Shown one piece after another: positions 34,601-46,160 of a DNA stretch of 64,000 bases; the first letter of the stretch is position 1; every line of letters starts with the position of its first letter. This stretch comes from Pocillopora verrucosa (taxonomy: Eukaryota > Cnidaria > Anthozoa > Scleractinia > Pocilloporidae): the NCBI RefSeq assembly GCF_036669915.1, contig NC_089312.1, forward strand, positions 10,174,938 to 10,238,937, in the 5' to 3' direction. The notes beneath the pieces are model-generated. The model did not search any database. It was not told the DNA's origin and worked only from the letters and a program-made list of their open reading frames with translations. The translations under genes and the position numbers were made by a program.

Positions 34601-36729
34601 CATAACACTGCTGCCTTAGCTCCTCGATAGTAGATCCTACTCATAGCCTCATACCGCTCAGAACCAGCAGTATCCTGTAACAGCAAGGTAATTAATTAGT
34701 ACAAATAATGCTGAAATTTGATCAACAAAATTGTAAATTTTCAAACCTCCTAAAACATCCTGATAATTATTAGCTTACAAATTCCTGTTAGGTTTGTCGC
34801 TACTCATCAGCTGCATCAAGCAGATGGAAACACAAAAATGAAAGGAAACTATTTTTACCAGACATCCTGAAGGAAATTTTGTCTAAGGATTTTTATTTTT
34901 TCACATTAAAGCTACTTGCACACATTTTTTCTTGTCATTAAGTTCTATTCTTTCTTATCTAAACAGCCAGATTCAAAGGTTACTTGTTAGTACCTCTGTT
35001 CTATTAAGGGAAAAATTAACTACACATTAAGCAAATTAGGCTGACACATTGTATTAAATGGATATTTGTGAGAGTCCCAAAGATGTCTGCTCACATGGTT
35101 TTAATTGCTGATAATTATTCATTACACAATTAGCTGAATAACTAAACACACTTTGAATTATTATCCATTGGAAATCACTTTTGTTGCAGTGTACATGTTC
35201 AATAAATGATCACAGACCCCCTGTGCCACTCTCTTGTTCTTAACACATTTTGCCATCCTCTGTGATCTATTGGTGAACAGTTATATTGCAGAATAAATAA
35301 ATAACTCACCCATATTCCTAAAGTAACACATTTACTCCCCACAGTGACTTTCTTGGCACCAAAAGCTGCTCCTATAGTCTGGTGCAAATAAAGAAAACAA
35401 TTTGTTTTAATCAAGGTGTTTCTTCAAAATTGCTATGACAACAAACTTATCACAACTTTAATGAGATGAATAAATAAATAACAAATGAATAAAAAACTTA
35501 ATTGTGATCAGATTCTTCCACTGGAAGAAATGTTGCTAGCTACCAATGTGTAGCTTCATAGTTCAGCTGGTAGTAGCACCTAATTAGTATTTGGGAGGCT
35601 TGGGTTCAAATCCCATCAAAGTCTGAATTTTTTCAGGTCTCTTTTCTGCAATTGCTGAAATTGCAGCTCACCTACAAGGATTATTGCTTTACTTGATAAC
35701 ATGATAAACAAATGTCACATTATTTTTCTCAGAATTTAGGTCACCAACAATTGTAGGGTCAAGCTGTCAATTGAGGATCACAACATTGTGACTGTCAGAC
35801 TGCTAGTCTTCATCAGCATATGCAGCATTTGATATTTGAACAAATCTTTGGTATCATGAACAAAAAATTGTTGCTGTGGAAAGTTCTGCTGTTAAAAATA
35901 TTGTCACTGGTGAGACACACCTTGAATAAAATCTGTGATCTGATTCAATCTAACATCAAAACAAACCTTAACATATTTATCACTTGTGCAAACCAGTCAC
36001 TTAATATGGTGAAAAAAAACGAGAGAGCAAGAAGAGAGGACTGAAGACTAACAAATAAAATGAATGCGACCAGATTGTAGACATTCTTATTACGATTCTC
36101 CCTGTTATTTAGTTTCAGCATATGTAATGCTAAAAATGTGATATATCAAAGTTCATGTACATGACCAAGATCATACCAACAGCTTCATTTCTACCTCATC
36201 TTTCCACACTCCACAAATCTCCACAGTAAGACAACCCTGACAAATCTGACTACCCAGAAAACTACGGACAGGAAAATAGATCTCTCGAATCATCTTTGTT
36301 ATTAATTTACTTCTAGAGAGCGAGCTCCCCTAGCCAAGACAAAATGGAGACTACCGCTTTCTCTCTTTAAATATCCCTTCATTTGAACTAGAAGAGAATC
36401 GGTACGATTGTACAGTACAACTATCATAATTCTTGAGATAATTAACTTCACCCCACTATGAGTAACAGTCTGTATTATTTGTAGACAATAAAGAAAATGG
36501 CCAATGATAGTTTCTTAGGTCGGTCATGTTACGGCACAAATGCTTCACTTGACCAGAATCACGATATAGAGATGGAGCTGTTTACATTCCTTAATTGTTA
36601 GGAGAATCTTACATTCTGATATGGAACGCTATCGTTGAATCTTTGGTGTAAATATCTTTCAACTAAGCTGGTTTTTCCACTGAATTCCTTTCCCAGAAGA
36701 ACCACTTTCGCATCTACTTTGGATCCCAT
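31610..36729 (-). CDS. RAB24: Ras-related GTPase Rab24
   Basis: Eight exons on the minus strand: 36729-36613, 35378-35310, 34674-34596, 34263-34196, 33722-33623, 33520-33470, 32489-32436, 31689-31610. All junctions are GT-AG with matching phases and sum to 205 aa (human Rab24 is 203). The P-loop reads [10 protein letters not shown] (residues 12-21). Switch II is [11 protein letters not shown], with Ser where other Rabs have the catalytic Gln. The guanine motif is GTKYD (Thr for Asn), and ETSSKTG follows. The Ser and Thr replacements are hallmarks of Rab24 and predict weak GTP hydrolysis. Rab24 acts in autophagy and late endosomal traffic. The C-terminus is CCGIKL, so the two cysteines are followed by four residues, again atypical for geranylgeranylation. 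The gene is head-to-head with METTL21A. Confidence 0.95.
35205..35275 (-). repeat. Fragment of the 'gatcacagatgatgtcaaaa' repeat family
   Basis: Inverted partial copy of the repeat also seen at 41625-41890 and 43955-44205 (words gatcacag-gatg, aagaacaa, gtggcac). It lies just outside RAB24 exon 2. Confidence 0.5.
35550..35700 (+). repeat. tRNA-derived SINE in RAB24 intron 1
   Basis: An A-box-like tagttcagctgg (about 35559-35570) and a B-box gggttcaaatccc (about 35602-35614) are spaced as in a tRNA gene. A SINE body follows: 'tttttcaggtctcttttctgcaattgctgaaattgcagctcacctacaaggatt'. A tRNA cloverleaf is no longer intact. It sits antisense within the intron. Confidence 0.6.
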
Positions 36730-37117
36730 TTGACCTCGGGTATCTCAGCAACGCATGGCATAAACGGCCCGGTAGGTTTCTCTGATTTGTTGTTACAAGA
36801 CAGAGAATAAAGTAGCACAGCCAAAGCCCAACTGTTATTTCACAAGCTGTAATTTCCGTCACATCATTGCTGAAATTAATCCATTTCGCAGAAAATGAAT
36901 GTGAGGAGACTGGAACTGATAAGGATAAGTACGCCTGATCGAATTTGTTCTCCATCGCACAAAGACTTGGCTCCGTTTCCACTGATCTCCATTCGTACGT
37001 ATTATGCCAGTATTTTACGACATTCATACATTACCGTGGTCTACTTCGTGCATGATACAGTTATTGTTTTGTTTTTTCATTATTTCAAATCCCTGTTCTC
37101 CGGCTAATTTCACGCAA
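36730..37117. promoter_or_regulatory. Divergent promoter region, RAB24 / METTL21A
   Basis: The two start codons are 388 bp apart on opposite strands, so the interval must hold both promoters and both 5' leaders. No TATA box is obvious near either start. Sharing of elements is inferred from spacing alone. Confidence 0.5.
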
Positions 37118-37750
37118 ATGGCCATAGTTCCGTACGACCCGTCATCAGTTTTCCTAACCCCTTTCCAAGCCAAAGAAAGAAGCTTCGAATTTGCAGGAAG
37201 AACTTTGACAGTCTTCCAAAATTGGAATGAAGTTGGTGTTGCGGCGGTCGTTTGGGATGCAGCAATTGTCCTTGGTCGATATTTGGAGAAGAAAGCCCCT
37301 GAACTTCAAGGAAAGAAAGTAATTGAACTTGGAGCTGGGACTGGTGTTGCAGGAATTGTAGCAAGTTTCTTAGGGGGCAAAGTGACTATAACAGATCGTA
37401 AAATGGCTCTGAATGTAACGAGAATGAACGTCGAGGGAAACCTAGGCGAGGACCAGAGGACTGTTGAGATAAAAGAACTAGAATGGGGACAAAATGTGGC
37501 ATCGTTTTCGCCACCTTTCGAGTATATCTTAGGTGCAGACATAGTTTACATCGAAGAGACTTTTCCTGATCTTTTGAAAACTCTGCTAGACCTGTGTGAC
37601 AGAAATTCTGTTGTCTTACTGTCATGTAAACTACGTTATGACAGAGATATGCGGTTTTTTAAACTTCTGTCAAAACACTTTCACCACGAAATTGTTTTGT
37701 ATGATAAGGAATTAGACATTAATGTTTATAGAGCGAGAAAGATCAGCTGA
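37118..37750 (+). CDS. METTL21A: Protein-lysine methyltransferase METTL21A
   Basis: A single-exon 210-aa frame (human is 218). The start at 37118 (MAIVPYDPSS) matches the family N-terminus MALVPYEE; an open extension to 37004 is probably leader. Seen in order: VGVAAVVWDAAIVL (residues 39-52), SAM-binding motif I ELGAGTG (70-76), ITDRK (91-95), and the post-motif ILGADIVYIEETF (137-149) with the D-x-x-Y signature of the MTase family 16. Family members of this type trimethylate a lysine of Hsp70 chaperones in the cytosol. The C-terminus VYRARK parallels IYEAQK of the human protein. It is divergently arranged with RAB24. Confidence 0.93.
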   Translation: MAIVPYDPSSVFLTPFQAKERSFEFAGRTLTVFQNWNEVGVAAVVWDAAIVLGRYLEKKAPELQGKKVIELGAGTGVAGIVASFLGGKVTITDRKMALNVTRMNVEGNLGEDQRTVEIKELEWGQNVASFSPPFEYILGADIVYIEETFPDLLKTLLDLCDRNSVVLLSCKLRYDRDMRFFKLLSKHFHHEIVLYDKELDINVYRARKIS

Positions 37751-39262
37751 ACAGTTTTGTAACCTATAGGTCTCAACAAGAATATCAGAGAGTGGTATTG
37801 AAGGCCCAAATGGTTGTTTGTTGTTACAAATCATCACGTTTCATGTCAAAGAGGCAGTCTGATCAAACATGGTAACACCCTTGACTAGTTCTTCATAGTG
37901 AAACAAGTTTTCATTACAAAGTGTTACATCGTATATATGAACATGTAGAAAAGTTCTTATAGGCAGTCACAAAAGCCTGATATTAAAAGACATTTTAAAG
38001 CTGTTTGGTATGAGTCAAAGAAAACAGTCAAAGACTTGTGTTTTTTCTGTTACTTCAACCCATGTCCAACTCTCTGAAGAAACACTTTGATCAGGCAGGA
38101 AGAAGTCACAATAATCCACACAGATCACTGATTTCCTAATGTGTTTAATTAGTTTAGAAGTTGTTATTTGCACAGTAGGTGAAAAGCAGAAGGATTAGGG
38201 GCTCTTATTCAGCAAATGCAACTCGCCAAGTAAGCACATCCAGGACAAGTTTGACACCACTTCCTCTGAGCCATTTTCTGTTGTTTGAACTGTCACTGAA
38301 ATGTGTCCAAGATCAATCCTGAGGTATGTTCTTTAAAGCAAGATGAGTTGTTGTCCAAATGCCATGGGTAACATGGTTTTGTATACATGCAGCCAACCCA
38401 GATTCTATTTGGGTGACACCACAGCCTAGTGTTTAGATTGCTGGACTTCTTATCGAGAAGTCTGGGTTAGAGACTTGTTTGCACCATTGTGATGTGTTTT
38501 TGAGGAAGAAGCTTAACAATCACACTGTCTCTCTCACCCAGGAGTAAAAATAATGGGTGGCATGAAAATTCAACCCTTTACACCCTTAAATTAATATGCA
38601 TATTTTCCTTACTGATCTCCATACAATTCTAAAGATGCGAACAAGGAGAAGTTGTTGAACAATCTAGAACTTCTTTAGTTGATTATCATCTCTTACATTT
38701 TTGTAACCTTCATGTTTGATTCAGGGGTAATGTTGGTTACTCTTAGGGATCAGAGGATTAAAAGCAAAACTAGGATTTTCACAAGGGGGGGGGGGGGTTT
38801 CACAGTTGATTTTCAATGCACATTGCATGAAGTAACTGCCCCTCATAGTGTATCAATGGCCTCACTTTTATATAGCAAGAAGGACTGACAAATGGAGTAC
38901 CTAAATGTAGTACTCAAAAATATTCATGTCTTATGGATCTTGGATCTTATGTAAAACTAAATTATAGTATTTTTATGCTACTGACTTGGAAAAGACATAT
39001 CTTAAAAAGTGATGGAGGAAAGAATCACTGGCTTCTCAAGTATAACCCAATCAGCTATGCCCATGAATGTTAAATTTTTTTTTATTTTTTTAGCATTTGC
39101 ATTTCATGACATAAATTGTGTAGTAAGTTAAATCTTTGTGAAATAGTTACTGAGTAAGGATATGTTTAAAATTTAACAATGCAATGCAATTGAGGCTACA
39201 GAACCATTAATTTCTGACAAACATGTCAGTCAATTCCAAAATATGAAGCAGGGCTTAGCCTG
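37751..39262. other. Intergenic DNA between METTL21A and TMEM129
   Basis: Contains a tRNA-derived SINE (38405-38565), an inverted 'aaagggttaa'-family repeat (38573-38762) and a G run of about 12 near 38786. No gene is recognised. The two genes converge here and must both end transcription in this interval. Confidence 0.5.
38405..38565 (+). repeat. tRNA-derived SINE
   Basis: The head resembles a tRNA gene (cctagtgtttagattgctgga ... gggttagagactt). It is followed by the invertebrate SINE body 'gtgttttgaggaagaagcttaac.atcacactgtctctct..cccaggagtaaa.aatgggt'. It ends before the next dispersed repeat. Confidence 0.55.
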
Positions 39263-41543
39263 TCATCTTGTAATAAAACACACATCCAGCATACAGAATT
39301 TTGCTCGGCATGTTGGACAAGGAGAGGTACTAGCCAACCATCTTTCTGGCTCTTGTTGGTTCTGGCGACTGGCAAACCATTTCCCCATACAGTCTATACA
39401 CCACATTGGCCTGCAATAACAGGGGACACATTCTCCTTCTCCGGACAATGCACACATCTTTTGTAGTTTAATGTTTGCTGGATGTTGCATGCAACCAATG
39501 CAAGGCTCTGGTTCCTTTGGGGTAAAACATAAAAGTACTTTGTCAGCTATTAATGAAATATCATGAATAGGCATTTACTAAAAAAAGACTTGATCAATTA
39601 AAGTTAAAAATAATGTTATCACAGGAACAGTGTATACTTAATTACTAAATAAGAAGTTTACATCATGTAATTATTTTTTTTAAATCAGAGATTCCTTTTT
39701 GCTGAGAAAATGGATTACAACAACCACTGTCAATAAACAGACACTTTTTAGTTCATCAGAACATTTTCAAGCAAAAACATAATCCTTGTTGATTGCTTAA
39801 TACAACTGTCCAATAATTAATGCTTACATGCTCAAATAAATGAGATTAGGGAGGGCAATTCACTCTTAACTTAATCAGCTTCATGCCTTGTCTTGCTTTG
39901 CGGGTTATTTAAGTGGGAGAGCACTAAATCATTTATACATGAGTGTTAATTGGGGTAATTGTTATGATTTTTGAGATCAATTCAACTGATCTCACTGACA
40001 TAAAGAGAGGACTTGAAATTAAAATGCAGTTTCCAGCTGACCTCCTCCTCCTCTTGTAACTGGTACACTTCATTTTGGGACACCTGCTCCTTGAAGGCTT
40101 CAAGAAACTTATCACTAAGTGACTGATGTATCACAACATTTCTTGCATTCCTAATTGGGGCTTGTAGCTTCTCTCTCAGGTCACCATAATCTGTAGAATT
40201 GAGCCGGATCACAAAAGGTTTAACACCTGGAGTTATACTGGACACCCTGATATTCAAGAACTGCACAGCAACATTACTCTCATGAGAAATGTCATGGTCC
40301 TCAGCATGAATGATTGACAGGTGAACATCAGGTTGATGTGCAATGTTAACTTTATAGGCTGAGCATTTCACAATCCAAGAATCTGTGATGTAAAGACTTG
40401 TTCCCCCAATGATTGATGAGAATTTAGTAATGCGACGGAACTCTATGTTCACACTAGATGCAACAGCTCGCCATGGAGTACCATGTTTAAGTAAAAGCTT
40501 CACAAATGGATGGTTTGACCTGTGAAAAAAGAAACAGAAAGTTTTTAACATACATACATACATGCATAAATACTGGCATACATTTTCTCACCATACTTAA
40601 AATATCACAAAAGTTTGAGAACATGGACTCAAGAAGGAAATTATTCATGTCCTATTTGGAACTTAAGGCTACTAGTAAGAGCTGATTTGTAAAAGCCATA
40701 CATGTAAGAGGTAAGTTTCTAAGTAAATAAACCATGGTGCTGCATTGTTGGGGGGGTATTACAAAGTAATTTGCTCTATTAATTGAGTATATAACGTGAG
40801 TTAGCCAACATGGAGAGTTTCTAAAGGCAACTTTTTAAGCATTAGTCCTTTGTCAGAGCAAATAAGTAAAGGCAAAATACATTTAGAGATAGCTGACACA
40901 TCCAGCCATTGGCCAAATTCTCAAGAAAGACAGAAATTTATGTTTTCCTTTGCCTTGCCATCCAGACTGCCTCAGGTTCCTTTTATTTTGTATAGCTCAT
41001 TCCACTTAATTCAATGAAAGTGTAATGTTCAAACAGTCTTGCTATTAAAAAAAGAAGGAGAATAAGGTTTCTCTTCATGCACAAGCTTACCATTTATTCC
41101 AAGACCAATATCTAGCACAGATGACACCACCAAGAACAATACCCAAGCAAACCAGTAGCAGTATATTTGCTGCACCACCTCCTCTGGCTGGATTGAATAA
41201 ATGGAGCTCAGGTGAAACTAGTCCTAAGCCAATATAGTAACCTGAGGTAAGACAAATAAAAAAAAGCCCTTTGCATCAGTATCAAATAGGTATAATATAA
41301 ATAGTCCCAAAGTAATCTTTTGTTTAACAGGTAATTTGGTGTTAACAACTGAGTTGAAAACGTAAATTGGCCACTGTAAAGAGTTAAAAGTCTGATATTT
41401 CAAGCATTAGCCCTTCCACATAGCCTTTCATCAGAGTGTTAACCCTTCACTCTGATGTCAGCCTTTTAACTCTTTATGGTGGCCAATTTACGTTTTTAAC
41501 TCAGTTGTTAGCACTAAATTACCTGCTATACTCTCCCACTGAT

Positions 41544-41579
<36 letters not shown>

Positions 41580-42334
41580 ATTCATTAATCTTTTGTTTAC
41601 ATCATAAAATTGTTTCACTTATAGATTCTAGATCTGTTCAGTAATTGATCACAGATGATGTCAAAAAGTGGTAAGAACAAAATGGTGGCACACAAGGCAC
41701 AGCCAAGTGTGTCACATACTGATATTCTTATCACATCTTGACGTTTTCTGTGATGTGTTACTTTACAGACCCACGGCAACATGGAATGTATTTGTTTTTT
41801 ATGATAAAATGCAAAATGTTGTTGATAGAGACCTCTTACGTCACGCATGCATGACATCACGCCTCTGTCCTCGAATAGATCATAAGAAATTAGTAATTAA
41901 ACCACGTGTAGAGTTTATCTTAATCATATAATTTATTTTCTCGAAGAATTGCTTTTATAATGAAGAATGGGAAATCTTGACAAATTATCATCTTGTGTCT
42001 TGACCTAAAAGGTTTCCTAGTCCCTGCGACAAATACCCAAGTGTCATATATTTACCACGCCCAAAAATTTAAAGATTATTCAAAGCAAATAAGAAGCTCA
42101 AAATTCAAGAAGCACTCGAAAAACTTCACCAAGTGGAAGAAACGAATGAAGGAGAAGTGTCGATGTGGTCCTCCTTAAATGATAACCAACGAAGTCCATA
42201 TCTTCACTTCCTAAATAACTGGACAATATATTTTGTACAGTTAATCCAGCACTCACGAACTCCCTCGGAGGTGCTATGAAACACAGTGCCACAAGCACAT
42301 AAGCAAGTGTAAACACAATAATAATTTGCTCCAT
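39263..42334 (-). CDS. TMEM129: E3 ubiquitin-protein ligase TMEM129
   Basis: Four minus-strand exons: 42334-42130, 41241-41091, 40519-40042, 39514-39263. All phases agree and give 361 aa (human 362). The N-terminus (IIIVFTLAYVLVALCFIAPP) is a membrane segment followed by the family block AGLTVQNILSSYLGSED and YHLRRT. A second membrane span, NILLLVCLGIVLGGVI, lies in exon 2. Exon 3 holds WRAVASSVNIEFRRI and the conserved cytosolic part. Exon 4 carries the C-terminal RING of the C4C4 type: CIGCMQ, ECVPCYCRPMWCIDCMGKW and PCPTCRAKFC. TMEM129 is an ER-resident ligase that works with derlins in retro-translocation and ERAD. A fold-back MITE sits in intron 1. The gene is head-to-head with RABEPK. 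Confidence 0.95.
41329..41525. repeat. Fold-back MITE with 63-bp arms in TMEM129 intron 1
   Basis: Left arm 41329-41390 and right arm 41463-41525 are near-perfect inverses, sharing caggtaatttggtgttaac and gtaaattggcca words. The loop is about 70 bp with a partly mirrored 'tcagagtgttaacccttcactctga'. It is a longer, cleaner member of the family seen at 1737-1845. Confidence 0.8.
41625..41890 (+). repeat. 'gatcacagatgatgtcaaaa' repeat, copy 1
   Basis: It aligns over about 260 bp with 43955-44205: 'gcacagccaagtgtgtca', 'ttctgtgat.t.tt', 'acggcaacatg.aat.tatt', 'tagatcataag' are shared in order. One copy is in TMEM129 intron 1, the other in RABEPK intron 3. Confidence 0.6.
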
Positions 42335-42510
42335 TTTGGATTTACCACGTTAAGAACGAGAAGAAACTGGCACTAGAAAAAAAATAAACCATGAGATATT
42401 TCGAAGAGTAACTGCTGATCTATGAAAGGCTCAGTTTCAAAATGGCGGCAACTTGAAGGCGTTCTAAACTTACCGAAACACATTAGGAGAAACATCGGGA
42501 ATTACAGCAA
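42335..42510. promoter_or_regulatory. Divergent promoter region, TMEM129 / RABEPK
   Basis: Only 176 bp separate the two start codons. The interval holds aaaatggcggca at about 42439-42450, a match to the YY1 consensus (AAnATGGCGGC) that marks start-proximal promoters in animals. A similar aaaatggcgg lies just before the TTI1 start. No TATA box is seen. Confidence 0.55.
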
Positions 42511-45500
42511 ATGGAGATTCTTCCGATACTTGAGAGGAATGACTCACCAAAATTAAACGTATGGTATGTTCTGTCGCCTGAAGGTGATGTCCCATGCGTG
42601 AGAGTAGGCCACACATGTAATTTCGTTTCTGAACCTCCTCGTGTGTTGGTTATTGGTGGCGCCAATCCCGATGGATCGTTCGCCGATGTGTATATATTGG
42701 ATCTAGGTTTGTTTTAAAGTTTTTGAGTCCCTATATTCCTATGGAAAAAACCTTCCTAAAATTATCCCCACGAGTCCGGATAATCGAGGTTCGACTGTAT
42801 AATTGTATGTGTTTACTGATATTCAATAAGTCCTGAAAGGATTGCTCTTGTTAATAGTACCAGTCATTCTTCAACCTGGAGGGAAGTTATCTTTAGATTT
42901 AAAACAGTTTTTATAATCAACATATGGGAATAAAGACGTTCTATGTTGTTAAGCTATTGTTTCATTTTTGTAGATAAGTTTCAATGGAGTAAACCAGACT
43001 GGCCAGGTATTAGCAGTCGTTATGAACATTCAGCTTTTATTCCTGATTGTGATCAAAAGAAAGTTTATGTATTTGGTGGAGCTCAGCAAGCCACAAACTT
43101 GAATGACGTTCAAATTCTTGACCAAGGTACGTGGTACTCGTAATGATAATAAAGCTACTCTAAAATGTATTCATCACTCAACTAGAGCTTCGTCAAGATG
43201 GTATAATTTTGGCCAAGTTTGCTTTGTTTTGTTTCCTTTATTATTTTTATTTTTTTTATCTATTCATACATAAGATTAAGTTTAGCACTCTAAAATCGAG
43301 CATCTACTGCTTCAAAAAAATTTTTAGCAATTGCAAAAATGGTCTAAAGAAAAATAAAACTCCCCCAAAATTATCACTTGATAATTAAAACTACCTTGTA
43401 CCAGTGTGTGTATAACTCTGTTAAGTTCAAGGGTACACTGTGAATCAAACAGATTTTTTCATATTTAAAGTTTTGTGGCTTCTACCTAAAGTTACCAATT
43501 ATGACAAGTAGTAAGATTGAAACATAGTTAGAGACAGTAATGTTAAGAAAAGCAGTCAATAACTTAAAGATGTTAAAACATTATCAGTTGAATTAAGTTG
43601 CCTTTTTCACTACTTGGTAGAAAATGGCAAATGGGAAACAGCTGAAACACATGGAAATACACCATCACCAAGAACCTGCCACAGCATGGCATCTGTTGGC
43701 AGTAAGTTCTATGTGTTTGGTGGAGGATTAAGTGGTCCTGACCCTGTTCCTGATGCAGCAATACACGTTTTTAATGCTGGTGAGTTCAGGAACGACGTGG
43801 AAACATGTTAAGAAGCATTGTTTGGAATTTGTGCTTATAATTTCTATGTAAACAGCAACATCAAAGTATTTGAATCCAGGCTAGTTGTACTAACTTTTTA
43901 ATATGATATGGTTTTGTGAATTACAACAAGTTTAACATATAGATTCCATGTAGCTATGTGTCTGTTGAGTAATAGATAACGGAGGATGTCAGTATGTGGT
44001 AAGAACTAAAAAGTGGTATGTGAGGTGCAGCCAAGTGTGTCATGAATGTTGTAAACCACATTTTGATGTCTTCTGTGATTTATTCTGAAACAGACACACA
44101 GCAACATGCAATCTATTTCTTTTATTTGGTAAAAAAGAAAAACATTGCCAATTGTTATGCCATCCATGTGTCCGTCCTCCCATAGATCATAAGTATGAAC
44201 CAATCAAAATGCCTATATAATATTAATCCTTTGAGCCCCAAGGATGACCAGCATCCAATTTCTCCTTACATTATCAACCCTGAATCAAACATTTAGGTCA
44301 CAAGAATAGAGGAAATGATCATCAACTTGATTGTTAAACAAATTCTCCTTATCAGCGCCTCAGGAGATGTATAGAGAACAGTATGGAGAAAATGCATTCT
44401 GATGTTAGGGTGTAAAGGGTTAACAAAAAAATGGAGTGTCTGTTCAGTCACCTCCTTCACACCCCCTTTCCCATTTTTCATGAACTGAGCATCTTATAAG
44501 AAAGTGTTTTTACAACTGTTCCAACTCTACAATTGCAGGTACTGAATGCTGCAGAATTTACTAATGAGGAATTAATATATCTATATTTTTGTTAATTTTC
44601 AGAGGACAACAGCTGGAGTCAACCTGATGTAAGTGGAAATCCTCCATGTTCCAGACATGGTCACATATCAGTGGCAGTCGGAATTTATATCTATATTCAT
44701 GGTGGAATGGCTGGCACCAATATCTTTGATGATCTCTATAAATTTGACACTGGTAAGAGGAAACCTATAATACTCCATCAGTGTTGGGGCTAAGTGCCAG
44801 CTGCTGGTGAAATTTTCCTGGAGAAAATGGCCTTTGCTTTGTAGTTTATCAATTTCGTCATTCATTGAATGAGATCCTAAAAGAATCAAATGACAAGCCC
44901 AATAAACTATTAAAAATTAATTTTTAGGAATGAAATATGTTTTATTGGAAACTAAATGATGATGTAAACCAATTTACTGGTACTTTTGAAAATTATACTC
45001 ATCTCTTTATATTCAGTGAATCACACTTGGAGTAAAATTCAACAAAAGGGTCATGCCCCATCCTCGCGCACAGCACATGCTGCAACATCCATAGGAAAAA
45101 AAGTGTTTATCCATGGTGGAATGAGTGCAGTGGGAGCTGCATTGGATGATGTGTATTCTTTAGATACAGGTTGATAATTTTTATCTTTTTAACTTAGTGT
45201 ACGAAACACATGAAGGCAAATGCCATTTGTGTTTTTGTGGTGCGTGATGGTTTGAAAAGTTTTCAAATCACTAGAAGAGACCATAAATCACAAATACACA
45301 GGCAGTTTGTGGGATTCTTTTGATTATTACATCCTCAATGAAAATCACTCTCTTATGCTACTCTGTACTTTCTTAGAGCACATTAGGAGAAACACTTTGC
45401 AACAATTTTGAAAATGCTTGAGCATGTTCCTAAAATTGTAGACAATGATTGTGGTACACAAACTAAGCAATGTGAAAGTTGTACTGTTTTATCCATCTTT

Positions 45501-46160
45501 TAATACTGTACTCAAAATCTGTTATAAAACAATACAGAAACCCATATTGTTGTCGATAACCTATTTGTACATCCATCATTGACCAATTAGATAGTAATGT
45601 TAATTAAAGTAAACAGCTATTTGCACAACTACTCTGAAATTCACTATCCACTGAAAGAAAATGCCCTCAGAAAACTGTATACTAATTTGTTGAAAGTATA
45701 ATTGTTATGACCTCTAATAATTTAAATATATCTGAGGTAATGACTGATGTGCTTTTTTCTTTATTTAAGAAACCTTAAGATGGACACAGATATCAATTGA
45801 CGGACCCAGTCCTGCACCACGACTTGATCACACTCTTTGTGCAGTGGAAATTCCTAAGCCATCAGGTACTCACAGCAATGGTGAATTTTCCATTAACCAA
45901 TGTCATGACAGCATAATGCATTATAATGTCCTTGTTAAATAAAGAAAAGTGTGAGATGTTTCAAGCAAATGCTGAAGTAAAACAAAAAGTTAATACAGTC
46001 TTCTGTTATCTGTTGTTTTATATCAGGTGACAGTACAGCTGAAACTGCAGAAGAAAAGGATAGAGAGATATTACTGTTGGTGTTTGGTGGAATGGACACA
46101 CAAGGAGAAATTTTCAATGACTGCATAGTTTTAAGACCTGAAATTGTAAATAAAAACTGA
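42511..46160 (+). CDS. RABEPK: Rab9 effector protein with kelch motifs
   Basis: Seven plus-strand exons: 42511-42706, 42974-43126, 43621-43779, 44603-44752, 45017-45169, 45770-45865, 46027-46160. Every intron is phase 1 with GT-AG ends, and the spliced frame is 346 aa (human 372). Each exon carries about one kelch blade, with repeated FGG/HGG cores: RVLVIGGANPDGSFADV, VYVFGGAQQ, FYVFGGGLSG, IYIHGGMAG, VFIHGGMSAVG and LLVFGGMDTQGE. The N-terminus (LPILERND...WYVLSPEGDVPC.RVGH) matches the RABEPK start. RABEPK/p40 binds Rab9-GTP and aids endosome-to-trans-Golgi traffic of mannose-6-phosphate receptors. The uniform intron phase fits blade duplication by exon. Confidence 0.95.
43955..44205 (+). 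repeat. 'gatcacagatgatgtcaaaa' repeat, copy 2
   Basis: Partner of 41625-41890, in RABEPK intron 3. It is directly followed by a member of the 'ctaatttctcctta' family (44220-44425). Confidence 0.6.

Noticed and set aside
37004..37117. N-terminal extension of METTL21A
   Set aside because: The family N-terminus starts at the ATG at 37118; the extension lies in the expected leader and shows no conservation.
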